DNA of 64,000 bases. Origin: Catenulispora sp. MAP5-51 (lineage in GTDB: Bacteria > Actinomycetota > Actinomycetes > Streptomycetales > Catenulisporaceae). The position numbers and the translations under genes are program-made. Below the pieces are notes generated by a model. The model did not search any database. It saw only the letters and a program-made list of their open reading frames with translations, and was not told the origin of the DNA. This document shows positions 27,174 to 35,961 of this stretch, piece by piece (the first letter of the stretch is position 1; every line of letters starts with the position of its first letter). Location: positions 1-64,000 of the forward strand of contig NZ_JBGCCH010000011.1 in NCBI RefSeq assembly GCF_041261205.1. The letters run 5' to 3'.

Positions 27174-28247
27174 TCAGAACGCTGCGGCGGCGGCCAGTTC
27201 GGCCTGCCAGGCTTGCGCGGCGCCGGCCGGCAGGTCCTGGAACGGCTCCAGCAACCCGGCTTTCCAGGTCCCGACGATCCGGCCGGCGTCGAGCATGGTC
27301 TGGGCGATCATGCCGCCCCCGGCGTTGACGCGCTTGGCGAAGGCCGGATCCAGGATCAGCTCGCGCGAGCGGTGGCCCAGCAGGTAGGGGTCGAAGCGGG
27401 CCAGCAGACGGTACGGACGCTGCGGCGGCGCGGGTTCGACGCCGCGCGGCACGAGCAGGCGGTGTGCGTCGTGGCCGACCTCTTCGAGGGAGTCCCGGAC
27501 GAGGTCGACGCCGGTGGTGGCATCGGCGGCGGACAGGCCGGACCAGGTGGCGAAGTCGGCGGGGGTCGCGGGGCCGTAGGCGGCGAAGTAGCGGGTGGCC
27601 AGGCGGGTCAGGGCGGTTTCGCGCTCGGGCGGCTCGGGTGGCGCAGGTAGCGCGGCGGTGGCGGACGGCAGCCACTCATCGAGCAGCACGTAGGTGGGCT
27701 CGTCCCGGGCGGCGTCGGGTCCGCGGCAGATCAGGCCGCTGTTCGCGGCGAAGGCTAGCAGGTGCGGCGGCTGCTGGCTCTTGAGGTCGATGACGACGCC
27801 GTGGCCGGCCAGCTCGGCGACGATCTCGGCGCGCGTCAGGGCCCTGCCGCCGGCGAGGATCTTCGGCAGGGCTTCCATCGCCCGGGCGCACAGCTGCTCG
27901 GTGAGGGCGAGCTGCTCGCGCCTGCGCCGGTCCGCGCGCAGGTTCACCGGCCCGAGCACCGCCAGGAACGCCCGGAGATCCTCGGCGGCGACCAGGTGGA
28001 TCGTGCCGCGCATCAGCCAGGTGCGGACGACCGCGGCCTCGGCGACGGCCGCGTCGACGTCGGCGGCGCGCAGGCCCTGCGTGCGCGACCAGATCTGGAG
28101 CCGGGCCGGGCCCGCCGCCTGGGCCTGGACGGCTGCGGCGGCGCGGACCGCATCGGACACAGTGCGGCTCGCAGCATCGGCATCCCCCGCCAAGCCCTGC
28201 GCGCGCACCCGCAGCCAACGCACCTCGTCCGCATTCAAGCTCCGCAT
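27174..28247 (-). CDS. winged-helix (HTH_42) protein, AlkX/YcaQ-like
   Basis: 357 residues. The N-terminal VRAQGL, VQAQAAGPARLQIWSRTQGL and VVRTWLMRGTIHLVAAEDL, then LTRAEIVAELAGHGV and YVLLDEWLP, are the HTH_42 family. YcaQ (AlkX) and AlkZ of this family are DNA glycosylases that unhook interstrand crosslinks using a Q-x-Q or Q-x-D motif; the QAQ near residue 41 fits. Whether this member is catalytic is inference. Another alkylation-repair gene (AlkD-like) lies 143 bp upstream on the same strand, giving a possible lesion-repair pair. Confidence 0.78.
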   Translation of the reverse strand: MRSLNADEVRWLRVRAQGLAGDADAASRTVSDAVRAAAAVQAQAAGPARLQIWSRTQGLRAADVDAAVAEAAVVRTWLMRGTIHLVAAEDLRAFLAVLGPVNLRADRRRREQLALTEQLCARAMEALPKILAGGRALTRAEIVAELAGHGVVIDLKSQQPPHLLAFAANSGLICRGPDAARDEPTYVLLDEWLPSATAALPAPPEPPERETALTRLATRYFAAYGPATPADFATWSGLSAADATTGVDLVRDSLEEVGHDAHRLLVPRGVEPAPPQRPYRLLARFDPYLLGHRSRELILDPAFAKRVNAGGGMIAQTMLDAGRIVGTWKAGLLEPFQDLPAGAAQAWQAELAAAAAF

Positions 28248-28390
28248 GAGCCGAACCTACGGCGCCGCACCCACGACACGCGCCCCTCCCCAATCCGGGG
28301 GAACAACCACCCTCGATCGATTGTCCGCCACCGTCAACCGCCGAACACAGTACTCGCGCGCGAAATCCACCCGATCGGCCGCGCGCTCGC

Positions 28391-29188
28391 TCAAGCCGCC
28401 ACCCGCGGCCCGGCCGTCCTGCTCCCCCGGCCGCCGCCGGCTGCCTTGTACTCCGCGGTCAGCCGGGCCGAGGCGTCCTCCGGCAGGCGGCGGACCGCCT
28501 CGCGGAAGGTCACGCCCGACAGGCGGTCCAGGCGGGCGGTGACCCAGGCCGCGACCCAGGTCGGGTCCTTGTGCGCGATCTCGCGCAGGACCCAGCCGAT
28601 CGCCTTGCGGATGAAGAACTCGCGTTCGTCGACCATGGGGTCGGCGTAGCGGGTGAAGCGGACCAGGTCCGGCTTGCCCTCGCGGATCGCCGGGATCAGG
28701 GCCAGCAGGGACGCGCGGCGCAGCCAGAAGTCGCCGTCGTCGGCCCACAGGTCCAGGACGCGGGAGGTGCCCTCGCGGTCGCGCAGGACGACCTTGCCCG
28801 CGACGTCGCCGGAGAGCGGGTCCACCAGGGACCACATCGGCGCGTCGCGGAGCATCAGGGTCACGTCCTGCAGGTCCGCCGGGGTCAGCAGGCGGACGCC
28901 CTGGGCCAGGACGAAGACCGCCGCGAGGCGGCGCTCGTAGATGTCGGTGTCCCACAGGGCCGCGGCCAGGCCGGTGGCGTCGCCGTGGGTCGCGCGCCGG
29001 CCGCCGATCTCCTTGTACATGCCCTTGACCAGCTTGCGCAGGTCCGGGACCGGGACGCCCATGTGCGCGAACTCGCTCTTGTGGTACTGCTGGTCGTAGG
29101 TCGCTCGGGCCGCGGTGCCCAGGCCGTCCAGGTCGCGGTCGAACCCGGACACGAGGGCGGGGATCGGGGTGGTCGTCGCATCTGTCAC
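28391..29188 (-). CDS. AlkD-like DNA alkylation repair protein
   Basis: 265 residues of HEAT-like helical repeats. Signatures: YHKSEFAHMGVPVPDLRKLVK, LAAALWDTDIYERRLAAVFVLA, WSLVDPLSGDVAG, DFWLRRASLLALI and EFFIRKAIGWVLREIAHKDPTWV, the last carrying the conserved Asp/Trp/Arg of AlkD. AlkD excises bulky or cationic N-alkylated bases without base flipping. GTG start at 29188. It sits upstream of the HTH_42 glycosylase-like gene on the same strand. Confidence 0.85.
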   Translation of the reverse strand: MTDATTTPIPALVSGFDRDLDGLGTAARATYDQQYHKSEFAHMGVPVPDLRKLVKGMYKEIGGRRATHGDATGLAAALWDTDIYERRLAAVFVLAQGVRLLTPADLQDVTLMLRDAPMWSLVDPLSGDVAGKVVLRDREGTSRVLDLWADDGDFWLRRASLLALIPAIREGKPDLVRFTRYADPMVDEREFFIRKAIGWVLREIAHKDPTWVAAWVTARLDRLSGVTFREAVRRLPEDASARLTAEYKAAGGGRGSRTAGPRVAA

Positions 29189-29285
29189 GCGGTGAGCCTA
29201 ACGATCGGGTACCACCATGCGGAGGCATCCACTGGTCCGTTCGGGCAGGATGGACGATCAGTGTTCACCGTCAGGAGGGACGACC

Positions 29286-30035
29286 ATGCGGATCAGGACG
29301 CTGCTCGGCGCGGCCGCGGCGGCCACCGCGGCGCTCACGGTACTGGCCGGCTGCGGCGGCTCGGCGGGCTCGCCCGCCGCCAAGAGCGAAGCCGCCGCCA
29401 CCACGTCCGCCACGGCGCCGGCGACGCCCACGAGCCCCACGGCGCCCGCGACACCCACCGCCGGCACCTCGGCCCCCTCGGGCGCCCCGTCGACCTCCAG
29501 CAGCCGCCTGGCCCCGGCGCTCATCCAGTTGTCCGACCTCCCGGACGGCTTCCGGGCCGAACCCCTGACCCAGCGCAACCTCCCCTCGCTCATCAAGGGC
29601 TGCGCGGGCCTGGAGGTGCTTCAGCAGGCGAACATCGGCGACCAGGCGCAGGCCGAGTGGACCAAGGGCGCCCTGGACGACTACGTGGACGAGGCCATCA
29701 TCGCCCCGCAGGGGGAGAGCGCGGCGAGCCTGGTCCAGAAGGCCGCCGCCGCGCTGGACTCCTGCGGCTCGGTGAAGGTCACCGAGGAGGGCCTGTCGGT
29801 CACCCTGCACGCGACCCCGCTGAACCTGCCGCAGGTCGGCACCGCCTCGCACGCCTGGCACACCTCGGCGAAGTTCGGCATCGCCTCGATGGAGATGAAC
29901 GTCGTCCTGATGCAGCAGGACGGCCTGGTGGTGCTGATCGCGCAGACCCGGGTCGACGGCCACACCAACGACCCGCTGACGCTGTCGGCGTCGCAGGCTG
30001 CCGCGAAGCGTGCCGCGGCATTCCAGAAGCACTAG
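29286..30035 (+). CDS. lipoprotein, unknown function
   Basis: 249 residues. Signal with lipobox VLAGC (Cys23), a Thr/Pro/Ala-rich linker to about 80, then a globular domain (LIQLSDLPDGFRAEPLTQRNLPSLIKGCAGL, AALDSCGSVKVTEEGLSVTLHATPLNLPQVG, VVLMQQDGLVVLIAQTRVDG). It resembles generic sensor-like PknH/LpqN-type lipoprotein domains, but I cannot assign it firmly. ATG 29286 has GGAGGGA just upstream. A 113-aa gene follows 28 bp downstream and may be co-transcribed. Confidence 0.75.
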   Translation: MRIRTLLGAAAAATAALTVLAGCGGSAGSPAAKSEAAATTSATAPATPTSPTAPATPTAGTSAPSGAPSTSSSRLAPALIQLSDLPDGFRAEPLTQRNLPSLIKGCAGLEVLQQANIGDQAQAEWTKGALDDYVDEAIIAPQGESAASLVQKAAAALDSCGSVKVTEEGLSVTLHATPLNLPQVGTASHAWHTSAKFGIASMEMNVVLMQQDGLVVLIAQTRVDGHTNDPLTLSASQAAAKRAAAFQKH

Positions 30036-30063
30036 GCCTGGCGCCACGGCCTACGATCAAGAC

Positions 30064-30405
30064 ATGCCCTCCACGCCCGAACCCAAGAGACGGCCGCTGC
30101 ACCTGACCGGCGAGCCCCCGGCGGCGGTGCCGGTCGACACCGAGTCGTTCTTCGGCCTGGACGCCATCGAGGACCCGCTCCAGCTGCTCTCGCGCAGCAC
30201 CGAGCTCGCCGACGCCTTCCGCGCCTCGGCCAGCCGCGCCGAGCACTACCAGGCGGTGGCCGCGGCCCGGCTCACCGACCCGCGGCGCTTCGACCGGATG
30301 CCGGTGGCGGACCTGGCGCTGCTGACCGGGTGGACCGAGGAGTACGCGGCGAAGATGGCCGAGTTCGGCCGCACATTGCTGGCCAAGGGCGCGCCCTGGG
30401 ACTGA
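30064..30405 (+). CDS. hypothetical protein, 113 aa
   Basis: Not recognised. A Pro-rich N-terminus precedes TESFFGLDAIEDPLQLLSRSTELADAFRASASRAEHYQAVAAARL and LLTGWTEEYAAKMAEFGRTLL, all helical. Cytoplasmic by appearance. ATG 30064 follows the lipoprotein gene closely. GACATCGAC-type 9-bp repeats begin 28 bp after its stop. Confidence 0.55.
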   Translation: MPSTPEPKRRPLHLTGEPPAAVPVDTESFFGLDAIEDPLQLLSRSTELADAFRASASRAEHYQAVAAARLTDPRRFDRMPVADLALLTGWTEEYAAKMAEFGRTLLAKGAPWD

Positions 30406-30433
30406 CCGGCGCGGACGGCGGCGACGAATTCGG

Positions 30434-30460
30434 CGACATCGACGACATCGACGACATCGG
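30434..30460 (+). repeat. GACATCGAC triplicate
   Basis: Three 9-bp copies between the 113-aa gene and the MarR operator; short, low-complexity DNA. Confidence 0.6.
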
Positions 30461-30496
30461 CAGCCCCGGCGGCATCGGAACGGCTGTGAGCCGGAT

Positions 30497-30515
30497 TACA
30501 TAGGCAAACTATATA
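30497..30515 (+). promoter_or_regulatory. probable MarR operator with -10-like element
   Basis: ATAG-GCAAA-CTAT (30500-30512) is a perfect dyad, and TATATAG abuts the ATG at 30517. The site is close to known MarR-type sequences (TTGCCTATG core). It implies autoregulation, and the transcript may be leaderless. Confidence 0.5.
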
Positions 30516-30516
30516 G

Positions 30517-30981
30517 ATGGACGATACAATCATGGGCGTGGACCAGAACGCGGCCGCGGTGGGCGAACTGTTCGAGACCGTCACGGTGCTGATGATGCGG
30601 CACGTGCCGGCCCCCGACGGGCTCAGCCTCACCGCCGCCGCCACTCTCGGCTCCCTGCAGCGGCGCGGGCCGCAGCGCATCACCGCACTGGCCGCCGCCC
30701 AAGGCGTGACCCAGCCGTCGATGACGCAGCTGCTGCGCCGCCTGGAGGACGCCGGCCTGGTGGCCCGGGTCGACGACCCCACCGACGGCCGCGTGGTGCT
30801 CGTGGAGCTCACCGCCGCCGGGGAACAGACGCTGCGCACCCGGTGGGCCACGCGTCTGGAACACCTGGACAAAGTGCTCCAGACGCTGACCGACGAGGAG
30901 CGGGCGACGCTGCAACGCGCCGCCGAGGAAGCCCTTCCGGTGGCGCAGAAGCTGGTCCACAGCCTCGCCGCACGCTACTGA
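30517..30981 (+). CDS. MarR-family transcriptional regulator
   Basis: 154 residues. Winged helix: LSLTAAATLGSLQRRGPQRITALAAAQGVTQPSMTQLLRRLEDAGLVARVDDPTDGRVVLVELTAAGEQTL; a dimerisation helix follows. ATG 30517 lies beside its probable operator; ATG 30532 is an alternative. The expected target is the adjoining MFS gene, which is now broken, leaving the regulator without an obvious client. Confidence 0.88.
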   Translation: MDDTIMGVDQNAAAVGELFETVTVLMMRHVPAPDGLSLTAAATLGSLQRRGPQRITALAAAQGVTQPSMTQLLRRLEDAGLVARVDDPTDGRVVLVELTAAGEQTLRTRWATRLEHLDKVLQTLTDEERATLQRAAEEALPVAQKLVHSLAARY

Positions 30982-31062
30982 GGTCTGCACCTTGTGAGGT
31001 CTGCAGGACTTCCTGACGCGCGAGCGGGACCGTAGTCCGATCGTGCGGAAGGAAGAACCAAG

Positions 31063-31607
31063 GTGTCCGTCACCGAGCCGATCAAGGCCCTGCGGCACCG
31101 CGGCCTGCTGACCTTGGCGCTGACCGCCCTGTGCTACAACTGGGGCTTCTTCACCCTGCTGGGCTACGCGCCGTTCCCGATGAAGCTGGGCACGCACCAG
31201 CTCGGCTACGTGTTCACCGCCTGGGGTGTGCTGGTCGCGGGTTCGGGATCGCCAGGACCCTGTACGCGAACCTCGCGCTGTTCGCCGCCAACATCCTGGT
31301 CGTCGGGCTGTTCGCGGACCACAGGGCGGTGCTGATCTGCGCGGTGATCGTCGCCGGCGTCTTCATCGGCGTGAACAACACGATCACGACCCAGGCGGTG
31401 ATGACCGTCGCGCCGGTCGACCGGCCGATCGCGGCGGCGTCATACGGCTTCGTGCGCTTCATCGGCGGCGGCCTGGCACCGTACGCCGCCGGGCGGCTCG
31501 CCGAGCACTACAACGTCCACGTCGCGTTCTACGTCGCGGCCGCGGTCGTCGCGCTGGGCATCGTGATCCTGGCCTCCGCGCACCGCTTGTTGGAGCAGTC
31601 CGCTTGA
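31063..31607 (+). pseudogene. decayed MFS transporter
   Basis: The first frame (GTG 31063) encodes LTLALTALCYNWGFFTLLGYAPFPMKLGTHQLGYVFTAWGVLVA, which matches the middle (helix 7-8) of MFS exporters. The reading then jumps frame near 31240 to FGIARTLYANLALFAANILVV...VNNTITTQAVMTV...LASAHRLL, the C-terminal helices. About a dozen residues are missing at the junction and the whole N-terminal half is gone, so no functional pump can be made. A good RBS still precedes the GTG, suggesting deletion of the original 5' half behind a retained leader. Confidence 0.8.
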
Positions 31608-31621
31608 CTAAAGTGCTCACC

Positions 31622-32641
31622 ATGGCGAACTCGCTCCCGGTCCTGACCTTCAATCCCTCCGCAAGCGACTACGTCTGGACCTTCGGCGGCGCGCCGCCGT
31701 TGGCCCGCGTGAAGCCCGGCGACACCCTGGAGCTGTTCACCGAGGACTGCTTCGCCGGCCGGGTCCGCTCCGAGAAGGACCTGGTCACCGAGGTCTGCGA
31801 GTTCCCGTTCCTCAACCCGCAGACCGGCCCGTTCTACGTCGAGGGCGCCGAGCCCGGGGACACGCTCGCGATCCACTTCGTGTCCATCGAGCCGGCCCGG
31901 GACTGGGCCGCCTCCACCACCGTGCCCCTGTTCGGCGCCCTGACCTCCACCCACACCACCGCCACGCTCCAGCCGCCGCTGCCGGAGCGGGTCTGGATCT
32001 GGCAGCTGGACCGCGCGCGCCGCACCTGTCTGTTCCGCGCGCACGACAGCGACATCGAGGTCGAGCTCCCGATGGACCCGATGCACGGCACCGTCGGCGT
32101 GGCCCCGGCCAACCTGGAGGTCCGCTCGGCCCTGGTCCCCGACGCCCACGGCGGCAACATGGACACCCCCGAGATGCGCGCCGGGGTCACGTGCTATCTC
32201 GGGGTGAACGTCGAGGGCGCGCTGTTCAGCCTGGGCGACGGCCACGCGCGCCAGGGCGAGGGCGAGACCTGCGGGGTGGCGGTGGAGACGGCGATGAACT
32301 CGGTGGTCACCATCGAGCTGGTCAAGGGCGCCCCCACCCCCTGGCCCCGGCTGGAGTCCGACACCCACATCATGACCGCGGGCTCGGCCCGTCCGCTGGA
32401 GGACGCGTTCCGCATCGCGCAGCTGGACCTGGTGCGGTGGGTCGCGCGCGACTACGGCCTGAGCGAGCTGGACGCCTACCAGCTGGTGACGCAGGGGGTG
32501 GAGTCGCCGCTGGCCAACGTCTGCGACACGAACTACACGTCGGTGGCCAAGATGCGCAAGGCGTTCCTGCCCTCGGGCACCTCGGCCTACGGCGTGCACG
32601 AGACGCTGCGGCAGCGGGCGGCGGCCTACCTGGCGGGCTGA
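31622..32641 (+). CDS. acetamidase/formamidase-family amidohydrolase
   Basis: 339 residues. Family signatures: AEPGDTLAIHF, PMDPMHGTVGVAPA, HGGNMDTPEMRAG, LFSLGDGHARQGEGETCGVAVETAM and a C-terminal LSELDAYQLVTQGVESPLANVCDTNYTSVAKMRK. It hydrolyses short amides such as formamide or acetamide to ammonia and acid in the cytoplasm; exact substrate not deducible. ATG 31622 is 14 bp past the MFS remnant, with which it may once have formed an operon. Confidence 0.88.
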   Translation: MANSLPVLTFNPSASDYVWTFGGAPPLARVKPGDTLELFTEDCFAGRVRSEKDLVTEVCEFPFLNPQTGPFYVEGAEPGDTLAIHFVSIEPARDWAASTTVPLFGALTSTHTTATLQPPLPERVWIWQLDRARRTCLFRAHDSDIEVELPMDPMHGTVGVAPANLEVRSALVPDAHGGNMDTPEMRAGVTCYLGVNVEGALFSLGDGHARQGEGETCGVAVETAMNSVVTIELVKGAPTPWPRLESDTHIMTAGSARPLEDAFRIAQLDLVRWVARDYGLSELDAYQLVTQGVESPLANVCDTNYTSVAKMRKAFLPSGTSAYGVHETLRQRAAAYLAG

Positions 32642-32657
32642 CAGGGATCGGTGGCGA

Positions 32658-33194
32658 TCACGACAGCTCCGCGCAGACGTCGGTGGCCTTGGCCTGATAC
32701 AGCACCGCGACCTGCCCGGTCGGCGAGACCGAGAGCACCGAGCCGCCGCTGAGCACCCACTCGCCCTGCGCGTGGTAGGGGTCGCCGGCGTGGACGGTGA
32801 GGCCGAAGTTGTCCGGTATGGTCCACAGGCTCGACTTGTCCGGGAGGTTGTAGAGCGTGCCGGCGCCGGACAGGTCCCCCTCGGCCTGCGCGCCGGTGGC
32901 CACGTTGGTGAAGCGGGCGATCAGCGGGCCGCGGAAGTCGGTCCGCAGCGGGCTGCCGTCGGGGTAGGCCGCGACGATCCGCTCTTCGACGCCCTGGGTC
33001 GGGAAGTCCTCCTTGAGCTCGAAGGAGCAGACGTTGCCGGCGGCGTAGTCCCGCGCCGTGTAGGTCACCGGAGTCCAGCCGCCGGTGCCGCCGGTACCGC
33101 CTGTACCGCGTGTCGTGTCGGCTGAGGCGATCGCCGGGCCGGCCGCGACGAGCATTCCGGCCGAGAGGGCGACGCCGAGGATGCGGTTGCGCAT
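32658..33194 (-). CDS. secreted protein, unknown function
   Basis: 178 residues. Signal peptide to about residue 28 (ILGVALSAGMLVAAGPAIASA), a Gly/Thr-rich linker, then a beta-rich domain with two Cys (NVCSFEL and TDVCAEL) likely joined in a disulphide. Not assigned. ATG 33194 begins the signal peptide. It converges with the amidohydrolase gene and is divergent from the DUF5937 regulator. Confidence 0.68.
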   Translation of the reverse strand: MRNRILGVALSAGMLVAAGPAIASADTTRGTGGTGGTGGWTPVTYTARDYAAGNVCSFELKEDFPTQGVEERIVAAYPDGSPLRTDFRGPLIARFTNVATGAQAEGDLSGAGTLYNLPDKSSLWTIPDNFGLTVHAGDPYHAQGEWVLSGGSVLSVSPTGQVAVLYQAKATDVCAELS

Positions 33195-33316
33195 GATGGT
33201 TATCCCTTCGTGTCGTTCGGATCCGCGTCCTGACAGGGCGCGGGACACGTCTTCACTCTGGAAGCGACCGCCCTCCGGGGCGATCACTTCAGCCCACGCT
33301 GAAACGTGAGGACGAG

Positions 33317-34276
33317 ATGCGGATCCACTTCACGCCCGAGGACCTGCTGCGCATTCGCTTCGCCGAGGAGCCGGCACCGTTGCTGGAACTGGGTCTGGCG
33401 CTCGCGACCCTGCGCCGCCCGGCCGCCGACCCGGTCTTCACCCGCTGGCGGCGGGAGGCGGCACGTTCGCTCCCGGCACGCGCCCGGCCGCTGCTGACCC
33501 TGGTCCCGGCCTCCGGAGCCGGGCCGCAGTTCCTGGACCCGATGGTGGCGGACGTCGAGGAGGGCCTCGACCGCGTGGCGGCCTCGCCGCGCGGCCAGGT
33601 GCGGCAGGAGTTGGTCCGGGTCGTGGGGCTCGGGCAGCCGAAGACGCCGTGGACGCAGCGGATCGCGGACCTGGAGCGCGGCGCGTGGGGCGAGCTGCTC
33701 GCGGGACTGCACGCCGCCTACAGCAGCATCCTGACAGAGCCCTGGCGGCGCCTGCGGGCGGGCTTCCACGCGGAAGTGTCCTGGCGTACCAGCGGCTGGG
33801 GACGCCTCGGACTCGGTCCGGGACTGGCGGCGCTGCTGCCGGGCTCGCGCCTGGACGGACTGGTCTGGCACCTGGCCCCGGAGAAGGAGTTCGACCTGCA
33901 CCTCAACGGACGCGGCCTGACCCTGTACCCGTCGGCGATGTGGAGCGGGCCACCGCTGGTCGGCACGTACTCGGACCACTCCAAGCTGCTGGTCTATCCG
34001 GCACTCACACCACTGCCACTCCTCCCCGAACCGCACGACGCCGACCCCCTGGGCACCCTGCTGGGACGCACCCGCGCGCAGGTACTGGAGGCCCTGGCCG
34101 AGCAGCGCACGACCGGGAGTCTGGCGCGGGATCTGGGCATCAGCGCGGCCTCGGCATCGCAGCACGCGACGGCACTGCGCGAGGCAGGGTTGGTGGCGAC
34201 GCGGCGGGAGGGGAAGGCGGCGTGGCACGGGTGCACCGCGCTGGGAGCGGAGTTGCTCCGGACAGGGGTGCGGTAG
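33317..34276 (+). CDS. DUF5937 / ArsR-like winged-helix regulator
   Basis: 319 residues. The long N-terminal region (MRIHFTPEDLLRIRFAEEPAPLLELGLALATLRRP, then EFDLHLNGRGLTLYPSAMW) is the DUF5937 type, and the C-terminus is an ArsR-type helix-turn-helix: LLGRTRAQVLEALAEQRTTGSLARDLGISAASASQHATALREAGLVATRREGKAAWH. This is a DNA-binding regulator whose N-terminal domain probably senses a ligand. The target may be the divergent secreted-protein gene. Confidence 0.8.
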   Translation: MRIHFTPEDLLRIRFAEEPAPLLELGLALATLRRPAADPVFTRWRREAARSLPARARPLLTLVPASGAGPQFLDPMVADVEEGLDRVAASPRGQVRQELVRVVGLGQPKTPWTQRIADLERGAWGELLAGLHAAYSSILTEPWRRLRAGFHAEVSWRTSGWGRLGLGPGLAALLPGSRLDGLVWHLAPEKEFDLHLNGRGLTLYPSAMWSGPPLVGTYSDHSKLLVYPALTPLPLLPEPHDADPLGTLLGRTRAQVLEALAEQRTTGSLARDLGISAASASQHATALREAGLVATRREGKAAWHGCTALGAELLRTGVR

Positions 34277-34349
34277 CGGCGCCGCCGAAGCGCGGTCGCT
34301 GCGCCGAGGCGCGGTTAGGGCCCGGCCAGACGCGCGGCCGTAGCTCTAG

Positions 34350-34442
34350 CGGCGCCCGGAGCCAGCAGCCGCCCGCCAGGCGCGGCCGGGGTGCGGTAGC
34401 TGTGGTGTTGCTAGGAACCGGCGCCGGGAGCCAGCAGCGGCA
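34350..34442. repeat. imperfect direct duplication near the cobQ 3' end
   Basis: GCGCCCGGAGCCAGCAGCCG at about 34350 recurs as GCGCCGGGAGCCAGCAGCGG at about 34423, inside the end of cobQ. The flanking GGTGCGGTAGC also appears twice, suggesting a roughly 75-130 bp duplication between the two gene ends. Confidence 0.5.
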
Positions 34443-35961
34443 GCCCTGCCGTCGGTCCGCCCTCGATCAGCCGCCACAACCGATCGGTGTCCAGGTGCTC
34501 CTCCACCGCATCACCGAGCCGGTCGAGCTGCTTCTCCCGCTCCGCCGCGAACGACACCGAGGCATCCGGCTCGAAGCGCACGCCGCACGCCTCCGCCACC
34601 CGCGCCAAGTACGCGCGCCGGAATCCGTCGCTCTCCAGCGCACCGTGCCAGATCGTCCCCCACACCGCGCCGTCGCGGCAGCCTTCCAAGGCCGCACCGG
34701 ATGCGTCGGTGAACAGCGTCTCGCCACCGGTGACCTGGACCTGGCCGTTGTGGATCTCGTAGCCGTCGACCGCCTCGCCGAGCCCGAAGCCCGTGGGCCG
34801 AGTCAGGGTCTTGACCGGGTCGAACACGGTGCGCACCGGCAGGAGTCCGAGCCCTGCGACGGTCCCCCGGCGCGACTCGACCTCGTCCTCGATCTCGGTC
34901 CCGAGCATCTGGTAGCCGCCGCAGATCCCCAGGATCGGCCGTCCCTGGGCCGCGCGCTTGGCCAGCGCCGGTTCCAGGCCGCGCTCGCGCAGCCAGGCCA
35001 GGTCCGCGACCGTCGACTTCGTGCCCGGCAGCACCACCAGGTCCGCCGACTCGATCGCGGAGGCCGACGCCGTGAACTCGACGTCCACCCCGGGCTCGAT
35101 CGCCAGCGCGTCCACGTCGGTGAAGTTGGAGACCCGTGGGAAGCGGACCACGGCGACCCGCAGCCGGGCGCCCTCGGTCGTTGCCGCGGCGCGGTACGCC
35201 TCGATCGGCAGCGCGTCCTCGGCGTCCAGCCGGATCCCGGGCAGCCACGGCACCACGCCGATCACCGGCCGGCCGGTGAACCCCTCGATCTGCCGCAGTC
35301 CGGGCGTCAACAGCGAGGGGTCGCCCCGGAACTTGTTGATGATGAACCCTGATATGAGCTTCTGGTCCTCGGCGTCCAGCAGGGCCACGGTCCCGTGGAA
35401 GGCCGCGAACACCCCGCCCCGGTCGATGTCGCCGACCACCACCACCGGCATCCCCAGCGGCCGGGCCAGTCCCATGTTGACCAGGTCGCCCTCGCGCAGG
35501 TTGATCTCGGTCGGCGAGCCGGCGCCCTCGCAGATCACCGCGTCGAAGCGCGACTTCAGGTCCTGATACGACGCCAGCACCGCCTCGCGCAGCCTCGGCT
35601 TCAGGTCCTGGTACGACGTCGCCGAGGCCTCGGCGAACACCTTGCCCAGCAACACCACCTGGCTCGTCCGGTCGCTGCCCGGCTTGAGCAGCACCGGGTT
35701 CATCGCCACTTCCGGCTCGACCCCGGCGGCGGCCGCCTGCATCACCTGCGCGCGCCCGATCTCAGCGCCGGCGGACTCCCCCGGCCCACCGCTGCCGACC
35801 ACCATCGAGTTGTTCGACATGTTCTGCGCCTTGAACGGCGCCACGCGCACACCCTGCCGCGCCAGCCAGCGGCAGATCCCCGCGGTGAGCAAGCTCTTGC
35901 CGGCGTCCGAGGTCGTGCCGGCGACGAGCAGCGAGCCCGTCCCGCCGCCAGAATCGATCAT
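34411..35961 (-). CDS. cobQ: cobyric acid synthase
   Basis: 516 residues. Amidates the b, d, e and g carboxylates of adenosylcobyrinic a,c-diamide using glutamine and ATP. N-terminal ATPase domain (AGTTSDAGKSLLTAGICRWLARQG, APFKAQNMSNNS, EGAGSPTEINLREGDLVNMGLA) and C-terminal glutamine amidotransferase with nucleophile Cys in ILGICGGYQMLG and His in GTIWHGALES. It is away from the main cob operon; its ATG overlaps the LysR stop by 4 nt, so it is read from the LysR transcript and not from the riboswitch at 56.4 kb. Confidence 0.94.
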   Translation of the reverse strand: MIDSGGGTGSLLVAGTTSDAGKSLLTAGICRWLARQGVRVAPFKAQNMSNNSMVVGSGGPGESAGAEIGRAQVMQAAAAGVEPEVAMNPVLLKPGSDRTSQVVLLGKVFAEASATSYQDLKPRLREAVLASYQDLKSRFDAVICEGAGSPTEINLREGDLVNMGLARPLGMPVVVVGDIDRGGVFAAFHGTVALLDAEDQKLISGFIINKFRGDPSLLTPGLRQIEGFTGRPVIGVVPWLPGIRLDAEDALPIEAYRAAATTEGARLRVAVVRFPRVSNFTDVDALAIEPGVDVEFTASASAIESADLVVLPGTKSTVADLAWLRERGLEPALAKRAAQGRPILGICGGYQMLGTEIEDEVESRRGTVAGLGLLPVRTVFDPVKTLTRPTGFGLGEAVDGYEIHNGQVQVTGGETLFTDASGAALEGCRDGAVWGTIWHGALESDGFRRAYLARVAEACGVRFEPDASVSFAAEREKQLDRLGDAVEEHLDTDRLWRLIEGGPTAGLPLLAPGAGS

